A DNA stretch of 64,000 bases. Source: Oscarella lobularis (Eukaryota; Porifera; Homoscleromorpha; Homosclerophorida; Oscarellidae). Position numbers and translations under genes: made by a program. Positions 1-11,100 of this stretch are shown here, one piece after another. The stretch is from the NCBI RefSeq assembly GCF_947507565.1, contig NC_089175.1:6995733-7059732 (forward strand), in the 5' to 3' direction. The notes beneath the pieces are model-generated. The model saw only the letters and a list, made by a program, of their open reading frames with translations, did no database searches and was not told the origin of the DNA. The stretch's first letter is position 1. The number at the start of each line of letters is the position of its first letter.

Positions 1-2105
1 GTTGCGAATTTGGCTACGTTTTGACCGTAAAGTCGCTGTGAAGTCAAGTCTCGAGATTATACACTATTTTAGGTACTACTTATTGATTATTTTTTGTTTC
101 AATTTTGAAGTATAATTGTGTGCAGAAATGACGTCACGAGGACAATGTAGAGGTATTCTTCTTGTATATTGAGTGTGTCTGTATTATATAAGATATATCC
201 ATAGAATATTGTTTGTTTCCACTTGGGACTTTGAGAGTCAAATTGAATATTTTCTTTGTACAAATACAACTCTAAAGGAAAACTTCTTTTCACTGTGGAC
301 TGTGACGTAGCTGTGCCGCGTTTGATATTCTTGATGTCTTCTCTCTGCCTTCTCCACTTCCTTCATCAGCGGTCAAGCAAAAAGAGTCCTCCTTCTCAAC
401 GGCAACTTATTAAATTGGAGGCAATAAAAATGGCGAGAAATCTGTAATGCCAGATTATTTCTGTATTTACATATTGGTTCACAAACCCAATTGAATTTTG
501 AAGAAAGTCAATAATTAAAGCCTCCTTATTTGTCTACGTATTTGTTTTCTAAAACAAATAATTATTTTACTTTATTTAAGATGACGTTTTGATTGATTCA
601 TTCAAACTCGTAGGAAGGATAATATTATTCATTATATTTAACCTAGGCTGATCTTGTGAAAGAGAGTCCCATACTACGCTCACTTACTTGTGTATAACCT
701 GTAGCATTAGAAAGCGTTTTTCGAGATTTTGTAAAAGTCACGTGCTACGATGAATTAAGGATCTATATACGTTCAAATATTTAGGAGTCATGTGCTAAGA
801 TTGAGGAGGATCTATACAAGTTCAAATACCTATGAGATATGTGTAGGATTAATTGTTGTTCTGAACTCGCTCTACAAATACAGAGTACACTCAGACATGA
901 CAGACGTAGAAATTAGTAAAATTACTAAACAACGAAGTCCTTGTACGGGGCCTCGATCACGTGATAATATTCGGGCAGGATTTGCGTCTGGAGACAAGCG
1001 CAAATAACCGAGAGCTTCTATACAACGGATTCACAATCTGGGTTGGTCCGAATCGATAGTGAAAATCGGGACCCCTTTCGGGGGAATCGCAATTCTAGGC
1101 AAATCGAAAGATGATATCAGAACGTTGCCTTTGGAAAGTAATGTTACCGAAGGCGCAAAGGCTGTCAGAATGTAGAAGAAGCTCAATTAGCGCTGACATC
1201 AGCCGTTCTCTGATTCACCGCTCGCCAGCTTATCGAATTCTCCTCTTCCAGATCGTTGCGCTAATCTACAACGATCTTTTGTACAGATCGAACGCCTTTT
1301 GGGCTCACGCTGACTTGATAGCGCTCAATTCGAAAGCCAAAATAATCTATTCAGAGGGTTGGCGAAGCAGGTCCCTTTTCTCGAGACATTCTGCCCTTTT
1401 TCTCCAAAGACTCCACAAACACTCACCTATTCAATTGCCCTAAGCGTTGCGGCTGCATGCATCCCAGTCCAAACAGATTTCCTTTGAAGAAATTGGCAAG
1501 AACGATGTAATTGGGGTCGGATGATTTCACCAAGTAGGGTCATATGCGGGCTCATGCATAGAATAGCCGTAACGCTCTGTTTCTATCTTCGAACAAACTT
1601 TTATTAGCTGAGCACCAAATCTACAACAGGCAGTCTGCAAGAGCGGATTGCTAAAGAAAAGTGGCACCAAACACATTGAGGTATATGTGCTATCTATGCA
1701 AACATGGACGTATGAACTGGGTGCATGAGTTTGGCCTTCTGTGGAAAAGTGTTTCCTGCATGAGGCAGGCCATCATCGGAAGTGGTGACGTCAGCGCGAA
1801 AGATCCTTGCGCAATTTCTAGTTGACCTTTAAGGATATTGATTGTCACGTTTAGATTCGCCGTATATATAATTTCGAACACGAGTTGCTTTTCGTAACGT
1901 GCTCCTTTTCGAGCACTTATTTGATCTTCATCTCAAATCAATCCTCTATCTCTGATGGAACAAACGGTTCGGGACGGCTGTGGTTCGGTGGACTTAATGA
2001 GGTCATTAGTGCAAAATCATCACTTAATGACGTGGCGCTAGTCCGGGCAAACGCTGTTATCACGTGATTGGCGCTAGTTAGACTCATTCAAGATATTTTC
2101 TAAAG
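1..2105. other. 5' flank with no confidently identified gene
   Basis: AT-rich sequence with only short reading frames and no recognisable domain. Missing 5' exons of the giant adhesion gene that starts at 2106, including its signal peptide, may lie here. One weak candidate is 1885-1998, an open stretch ending at a possible GT donor (ATGAG|GTCATT). It has no ATG I could justify, so it is not called. A short imperfect direct repeat is present at about 735-785 and 785-835 (a GGATCTATA...GTTCAAATA core). Confidence 0.5.
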
Positions 2106-5100
2106 ACAGTTAACCGCATACGAAGCCTGGCTCAAGGAACGAAAAATCTGCCAATAAAGTTTGTTGACAACAGCTTAGTTATACGTTCTTCGTCGTCCGT
2201 TGGAAGCAGTGTAGGAAACACACGTCTCGTTGGAGCTGTAGCACACGAAGGAGTTGCTGAAGTATTCTACAATGGGACGTGGGGAACCCTTTGCGCTTTA
2301 CAGGATGACGACGATGTCTATTACACCGATCACAATTACCACTTGTCAGACGTTGTATGCCGAGAACTCGGCTACAGCGGAGTCAATTTGTGGTGGCAGT
2401 CTTCACGCTATGTGAATTCTTCATACCCACGAGACGCATGGCTGGAGCATTTGATCTGCCGAGGCTCGGAATCAGTGCTCGCGCAATGCGTCAACTACGT
2501 GTTCCAAAGGTCAAAATGTCATCTCGGAGCGTTGCATGTAAGCTGTTGGACGGGCAATAATAACAATCAAGTTCTGTTGAAACAGAGACAGTCTTGGCTG
2601 CATTGGTCCGGCGTTCGATTTTCTCAATCTTTGCAGCAGCCTTCAGTTATGAGTCACGTGTTCCTTTCTAGTGCGGGATACGCGAACGCGGAGAAAATTG
2701 CAGCAATTCAAGTAGTGGGACACAGACTTGTTCTTACGGATGTAGCTGTGACCAAAAACGCTTGGACAGGCGTAGAATTTCTTAACTCGCCAGCCCCCAA
2801 TATTACCAAACTTGACTTGTCACTAAATGAAGGCACAGGATTAAGATTATCCAATACCCTTTCAAGTTCATTGGAAGGAGTAACGGCTATTGAAAACCGC
2901 GGTCACGGGCTGGCGTTGACAAGTGGCGGCTTTTTGCAGAGTGCTTGGAATTATCCTATCGTATCACCTGTGGACATTTGCTCTCAATCTGGGGTATTGT
3001 CGGCGTCGACTCCTTTTTATCTGAGATTCGTACCAAAACTAATGAATCAGTATGGTTATAGCTATCACAACTGTAGAGTCAACATTGAAGCAGACCCAAA
3101 TCACGTATTGTCTTTTGACATCCTGGCAATTCAATTTCAAGACTGGTGGAGCAACACTGTCATTGATGGCAAAACAGTTTTTAGCTCGGGAAGAATTCAG
3201 TCCCTGGACGATTCTCTTCATTACGTAACAAAGGGCAACTCGTCCTATGTGTCTACTTATTCTGAGCACTATTACTCCCGTTATGATCAGTGGAAGGACT
3301 TTGTCCTGATATATGTTCAGCAACATTCTATCGGTAAGAGTAGTTTTTTTCATTAATTATCAAACTCGGTTATGTTCTTTTACAGCCTCTCCTTCTCATT
3401 TGTTGCATACTGTGTCCGGTGGACATTTCGCTTCGAACTCTCTGTCTGGCGTTGCTTTCAATTCGAGTCAGAGTACATATGATCGTTCAAGCGTATTGAT
3501 CGAGGGTTCCGTGATTTCAAACAACAGCTGGAATGGAATCGATGGCAATGTCACAAACGGTGGAGATTCAGGCTACGGTTCAGTCATTCGTGACATCAAA
3601 ATTAGGAGAAGTACCATATCAAACAACGGTCGTTTTACGACAGCGTCATACAAAGGCCGTGCCGCCGGAATCGCCGTCTCAGCAGACCATGCGAATATCG
3701 TCATTCAGAATAACGGACTGACGGACAACAGCGGCGGAGCTGTGAGCCTAAATCTTGATACGAGTCGAAATGAATCAACATCGCTTGACCTTTTTGACAA
3801 TCACATCGTCAGAAACAAGGAAGGCGGTACTATTAGCATTTCTGGCTCTGCTCATTCAACAGGGCCTCGAGCGAGCATTCGCAGCAACAAGATTAACCAT
3901 AATTCTGCTGGAATTCTTCACGACACTTTGTCAATCAACAGAATCGCTGCTAGCGTCATTGGCAACACATTTTATAACGATACTGGACGGCACGCTGTCT
4001 ATTGGGAGACCGGCCAAAGATCGTCGATTTCTGGGCAACAATTTGCTAACAACACGTTGTATCTCATTATTGGGCAAACGCCGAACCAGCGATGGACAGT
4101 GTATGCTGTTGGCGTAGGGCCGTCGTACACTAGAAACGTCTTCACGAATCCGGCGAATCGATACGAGTTTGCTGCGGGATCTGATTTGAGTCAAGGGCAT
4201 CATAATGCCGTCGACAATTGGTGGGGAAGTCGGTCTTTGAGTGAAGCCAAGAAGCGCGTGAGAGATAAGGACGACGATTCGAGCTTGGCAGCGGCGGACA
4301 TTGCACCAGTTGTGAAGGAATCGCCTTGGACTGATAACGGAGGTACGCATAGAGAACGAGTCTTCTTCCCTAAAATTTTATTTGACTAGGGTGTCAGTAT
4401 GGGTGGACTTTAGAAGACTATTGGGACTTTAATTGCTACTTGTACGTCAAAGGAGCAGTGGATTGGGCCTCGGCGAATTCTTTTTGCAAGGCAAGCAAGC
4501 AGTTCACGTCTTTGGACGCACTCTAAATTGGTTATTTATTTTTTAGGCTCAGGGATCGGAGCTTGGGTCTATCCACGATGCAGCCGTAACTACATTTTTG
4601 AATAGCCTTGTTCCTCGTCCTCCCCCGTCGCTTACAAGCGCAGGAGCGTGGGTTGGACTCCAACACAACGGGAACGTATGGTCGTGGTCCGACGGATCGG
4701 ACTTTGACTACGGAAGCGTTAAAGGAGGAAAAGCCGGAGACTGTTTGAAATTGACATCGGCAGGATGGGCAATCGAGGATTGCAGTACGCGTCTTCCGTT
4801 TTTCTGTAGCAAATTACCAGCCGGTACGTTGTCGTTGGTTTTGTGCCAAGTTTTTTTTTGTATATTTTCTCTTGATATTCAGACGAATGTCCAAGTGCTT
4901 GCTCGCAGCATGGACAGTGTGACAGTGCTACGCGTACTTGCTCGTGTTTCAAGGGATGGCAAGGCGAAGACTGCGGCGACTTTCACTGCAACGACGTCAA
5001 CGACTGCTCCGGTTATGGAACGTGCGTGGGGCCAAATCAATGTCGCTGTCGAGTTGGCTGGAAGGCATGAAACATATATCTGGTAATTTATTTAAATTAT

Positions 5101-8100
5101 TTGCCATTTCTAGGGTCGCGCCTGTACGACGACCTACTGCAATCTGTACACTACTTGTGACGCCTGCAGTCGACAGCCGGGCTGTGGGTGGTGCGATAGT
5201 CAAGCCGCCTGCATTCCGGGTCTCGGTAGTCGCCCAGATAAGCAGCAATGCAACACGTGGTTCTACTACAGCTGCTACAGTCCACGGAGAGAGGGCTTTT
5301 CAGATCGAATAAAGGTAACTAATAAAGATTCGGTTCTTGCTAGTTTATAACTATAGATGCATAGGACATTGGGTGCTCCTCTCCGTGCGACTGGTCTGTT
5401 GCAACAAGCAGCTACGAAACGTGCCAGCATTGTCACGACATAGGCCACTGCTACAACAAAGCAAATGTAAGTCTTAGTAGACTCCTTGCAGACAGTCTTG
5501 CATTGTCATCTGTTCAGTCATCTTGCCTCAATTGGGACGAGTCAAGATGTCCCTATGGAAGAGTTACGCCCGACTACGGTCTCGGTGCGAATGCGCCTAA
5601 AATTCCGAGTCATCTGCCTAACGGAGAGTCAGACTTTCGTGACAAGAGATCTTCGAGTGGATCGTCGTCTGATCGTCGTCTAAAGTACGTCGATCTTTAC
5701 CCTGACGTTCGAGTCGATCCCGGAACCTCAACCATCTACCGTCTACTGGGCACTAGCAGCTACAATTATTACATCACAACGCCGTCGCTGAAAGACGTGT
5801 ACACTGGTCACATACTTTCCAGTCGTCAAAGTGGAGGAATACTCGACAAGATACTTGCTATGACCAAATGGGGTGCCTATCAACTGATCAAGGCTTCTCC
5901 AGCCTACCTGGAAGAGTTGATAAAGTACGCCGACTTCATTGATACTGTTGACCTGGAAGACATCTACGACGAAGCAGCTATAGAAATTGTTCCGAATGTG
6001 ACAGCTCTTGAGGCGATTGCAGCCTCCTCCACCCCGCAGCTTCCCGGAGCTTCACAAACAATAGTTTTTTCGCCATCTGTTTCCGTTTACAAGTGTCGGC
6101 GAACGTCTGACGGAGATATTGTCATAGCGCTGTCGTCGGTGGAATCAGAGAAGCTGGGCTTGAATCCCATCAGCAATCAAGGCTTTGTCAGTGCGCACGG
6201 AAGCAGACGTTTTGAAGAAGTCGAATCTATTGTCAGTGCCGGACCGCATACAATCGTTCATACGTCCCTAGCAAGTTGTTCTCCAAATCCACTCCCTCCA
6301 TCTGTAAAATTACAAGTAAAGACGACTGGACCATCTCCGGTCAATAAGGCTCCGCTTGTTACGGGTCTTGGCGGCACGGGCCTCAAAGGTGTTCTCATAT
6401 TTGACAACGTTTCTCCATCTAGCCTTGATCTATCAGTTGGTGACGTGATCGTCGGTCGTCCCAGCGGCCCAGCTGCTGGTTTTCTTACTGATTTCTATGG
6501 ATCTTGGGATGACAGTACAACCTTCTTGGAACTCAATCCATCCAGCGGTGTCGGAACTTCGTGCAGTGAGAGGGATGGTCTCGTGAGTGCGCCAGGTGCG
6601 CCACGCAACGGTGGAAATAGTGTTGGAAATATGAAATGGTGCGATGCAAACGAGACAACGTTCTTTCATCACGAAGTATTGAAAACCAAAGTAAGTCTCA
6701 ATGTAGAGCGTTAAGTTTTCTTCCTCAGCTAAATGGTTTTTACAGTTTGGAAATTCCGATCGAGAAGTAATCTCAACTGAGACGCTTGTCAGTTACGATC
6801 CTCAAGTGGAGATGACGCTCCGATCCAACCACACGTCGCCTTTCGTAACCAAGGTCGGATTTTCATTCAAAGGACCTTTGCATATTGGAACCAGTGCTAA
6901 TTTAATGATATTGCCGAGCTCGTGAGTTTGATTGAGCTTTCCTTCTGTCGATTCTTGGCTCACTTTTTTTCTACAGAAAGGGAAGTTCATCTCCGCCTGC
7001 AGTCTCTGTTACTGCCCCTTCAAAGCCTTTTTGCATTTCTATCGGTTCAATCTGCGTTCGTGGTGAAACGAAGCTGTCAGCATCGTATTCGTTTTCTTTT
7101 GATTACGACGTAGGTTACTTGGATTTCTGTGTTCTCTCTGAACGCCTTGTTTTTGCAGGTGACCGGCCCTAGTAGCGTTTCCTTTTCGTATCTTTCTCAG
7201 TCCCGTGGAAATGCTAAATTGGGTGCAGTATGGAGAAACGGAGTTGGAACCGAATACATAAAAGAGGTAACTATCGTTTAAGAAGTGCAAAGATTTCGGG
7301 TGTAGACTATTTGTCTTTTTAGGCTCAGTTGAAGGGAGATCAAGATTTGGCTGATCATCCACAGTATACGTCGACGTTTGAGTCTTCCCTGACTCCGACA
7401 TTCGGAATTTCGTGGCCCTCGTCGTACAAAGCTCCGGACCACGTGGCCAAGTCACCAATACCTACGATCGTGACGTCTGCTTTCTCAGCATCACCTAGTC
7501 TCTATCCCCAGTCTTCATTTACTGTGGAAATTTCTCCGTCACTGAAAGGTCACTTTGAAACGACAAGATGCTCTAGAGGATGTGATTTTGGCAAGGTACG
7601 CTAGCGACTTCAATAGATATTGAGAATATTTGAGTTGCTGTCTAGAAATTACTTTCATCATCTCGCGCCGGAGTTGATCAAATAAATGGAATGTCATTCA
7701 TAGATCTGCTGTACTACAATTCTTCGCAGGTGTTCGATTCGTGGCAGCAGGCTTCGTTTATCGACGTCACCTCGGGTCTCTGTTTGCCCATGGTGAACGA
7801 GACGGATTGCCCCTGTGAGTGTCCCGGGGCAGCCTCCTGCATCGACAACGGCCACGGAATTAAACTTTGTCAGCTTTGCGGTTGCAGCGGATCGCCTGAC
7901 TGCTTATGCACACAAGCGTGTCCAGCTGGGTCAATTGAAATTTTCAATTCGTTCTTGCCTCAGCCGATATGCCAATGTCAGTGTTCGGATTTTGACCACG
8001 CAGATGTCGGTGGCGATGGAACTTGCCATGTAAGGCGACTTTGGTTGGACTCCATGTTGATGCTGGAATGTCGTTTTTTTAGTGTGATTGTACTTGCAAC

Positions 8101-11100
8101 GACGGTAGTGCGAGCGTTTTTGGACCGGACGGCCAGTGTCAGTGCGGCTGTAAGTGTAACAACTGCATCGACTCAGTTCTTGGTCCAAGCGGATGCATTT
8201 GTCCTGATGATAAGTAGGTCTCACGCTGACACGTTGAGACTACTATGCATTCCGTTTACTCTAGATGTCCTACGTGTCCGGAAGGCCTTGAACCAGTGTG
8301 GCAGGACTGCACTTGTAGCTGTCAATCAAAGCAAGGTCGCGGTGGTTTGCCACCGGTTTGTGCAGATGGATGGAAAGGGCCTTTCTGTGACGTGCCTGAC
8401 TGCAGTCCTTGGCCGTGTAAGTTTACAATTGCTACCTTATTGTCATGTGAGCAGCGTCATTGTTTTAGTTTGTTCTGATAACAACGGCATCTGCACCATA
8501 CCAATGGGAAGTGAGGCAGACAGAAAACCGTACTGCGTATGCGACGAGCAGTGGATTGGTCCTGGTTGTCAATTCGCCAGGCCTCGTCCAGGCGGCGGAG
8601 ATCCTCATTTGGAGACTTTAGATGGTAAGTTGAATTTGTGCTGTCGGAAAGTCGTATTGCACGTGGTTTTACAGGATTTAGCTATGACTTCTTTGATATT
8701 GGCGAATTTTGGTATTGCAAGAGCGTTGCCAACGACTTTGGAGTGGACACTCGTTTCTTCAAGTACGCCAGAGCGTCTCTGATTGGCGCCGTTGCAATAA
8801 AAGCCGGTCCGAGTGTCGTTGCCATTTCAACGCTTCACCAGCCTAAGCCTTCAGACTTACCCACTCTAAGGTTTGTCAGTCGATGTAACAATATGATAAT
8901 AATATTTTCTTTTAGACTCAACGGTGTTGTGACGTCCCTATCGGACGGTCTCAAGCTCAACCTGGCCAAGGACACAGTTCACGTTGAAGTATCCTTGATG
9001 TCGTCGCCTGAAAGCATAGCTTTAATTTCATTCCAATTTGCCAACGGCGTCTCTTTGTCTGTTGACGTGCGGTACAGTACAGCGATGGAGCGTCAATTTA
9101 TCAACATACTTTTCGCTCCCGTTGCATCGTTCAAACGATCAACGGAAGGATTGTGTGGACTGATGGACGGAAATGTGACAAACGACTTGGTCGGATCCGA
9201 CGGTGTCACCTACGTTCCTAAAAAAGTGTTGGACTTCGCTAAGTCATGTAAGGTTCACTGTTCAGTTGTGGTTTTTTTCTGATTGGTTGGTATGCAGGGA
9301 AAATTGCCAAGTCGTTTGATGGCTCCGGCTTGAATGGCACGTGGTCGTGGAATCATTCGAATTTTCACAAAGACGACACGATGGACTCCTCCTACACCGA
9401 TCCTAAATTCGTTCCGCTCTACTCAATCAACGACATCGACTCGTCGACCAGGATGGTAAGGTCACATACGTCCGCGTGCCATTTTTACTACTTCCTTTTA
9501 CTAAAGATTGCCGAAAGTCTTTGCAAGCAACAAGGTCTCGACGGCGTCCGCTTGCAGGAGTGCATATTTGACGTAGCTATCACAAATGACACAACTTTGG
9601 CTCAGCAGGAAACGTATCAAACGGGTATGACGTCTAAATGCAAAATTTCTCAATTTCGTATGGATGAGTCTAGGCTGTCCTACCCAATGCTCTGGAAAGG
9701 GTCGCTGCGTAAATAGCACCTGCATCTGTCTTCCCGGTTGGTTCGGAGAAGACTGTAATCTCGGTTAGTTTGATCCTCGTTTTGACGCGATTTTGACTTA
9801 GAGCAATTTCTTTAGGATCGTGTGAAAACTGTAGTTTGAATGGCGATTGCGTGTCTGGATTCTGCAAGTGTCACTTCGGATGGGACGGTATTCTTTGCGA
9901 CGAATCAGGTAAGTATCAGTTTGTACCAGTGACGTAGCCAGATCTTTTCAGTTGTGGGCACTGAAAAGGTATGGGGGCCCCACCCAGCTTGTACATCTAC
10001 AATGAAAGGTTTTAGACCTGGGATGGAAGCGAGGAGGTAACACTTTCTAAGCTTTGTTCTTTTTCATCGTAACAAAAAGAACAAAAATATTATGCTTGGG
10101 GATGCACACGTGCGCACACAGGACCCCTCTTACTGTTAGCCCCACCAAATCCCAGAGAGTTTGTATGGTTTTGAAAAACCGATGTCTAATGAATTGCTTT
10201 GTAGCTACTTGTTACGGAGTGTTCAACTGTACGAGTCCATCTCAAGGTCAATGCAAATCTCACGATGTGTGTGCATGCTCCGTCGGGTTTACTGGCTTGT
10301 CTTGTAACGAGAAAGCCAACTGCAGTCGCATCAGTGATTGCTCGAACCACGGAGCATGCATCGATCACGACAAGTGTAAATGCGACTACGGCTGGGCGGG
10401 AGTCAGCTGCGATCGCCACTCATGCGAAGCCGTCGGCTACTGCAGCAATCACGGCTCGTGCGTCGGCTTTGACAAATGCGTCTGCAAGGACGGTTGGGGA
10501 GGATCGAGCTGCGCGTTTCCTACGTGCACTAAAGTCAGAGAGTGCTCTGGAAACGGCGATTGCGTTGCACCGAATACCTGCTCTTGTTCCGGTGGATTTT
10601 CCGGCGTCGACTGTGCGACGCCGACATTTTGTCCGGAGTTGGACGATTGCTCGGGAAACGGTGTCTGTCTGGCTCAGAACGGGAAGAAATACTGTTCGTG
10701 CTACGCGGGTTACAAGGGGTCGAATTGCAGCGTCGCGTCGTGCGCCGGTCAGAGTAATTGCTCTGGCAATGGCGTCTGCATCGAAATTGATTTGTGTGAC
10801 TGCAACAAAGGCTACGCCGGTTCTGACTGCGGCAAGTTTTCTTGCGAAGCAAATAAGTTTTGCTCAGGTGCAACTGATGCTGGAGAGTTTCTTTTGGATT
10901 TATATCATTTCTTGTCTTTAGGTAATGGAAAGTGTCTGGCTCTAGATACGTGCACTTGCGATTCCAAATGGACGGGACCGGAGTGCAATACACCCGACTG
11001 CTCAACGGTGAACAACTGCGGCAATGTGTCTACGGGAGTGTGCATTGGACCAGATACCTGTCAATGCACTGCACACTACGACGGACCTCGCTGTGATCAG

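Noticed and set aside
1111-1443. 110-residue open frame as a gene
   Set aside because: No domain, no splice signals and composition like random sequence.
10265-10921. Long frame overlapping the EGF repeats
   Set aside because: Alanine/arginine-rich shadow of the true EGF frame, with no domain of its own.
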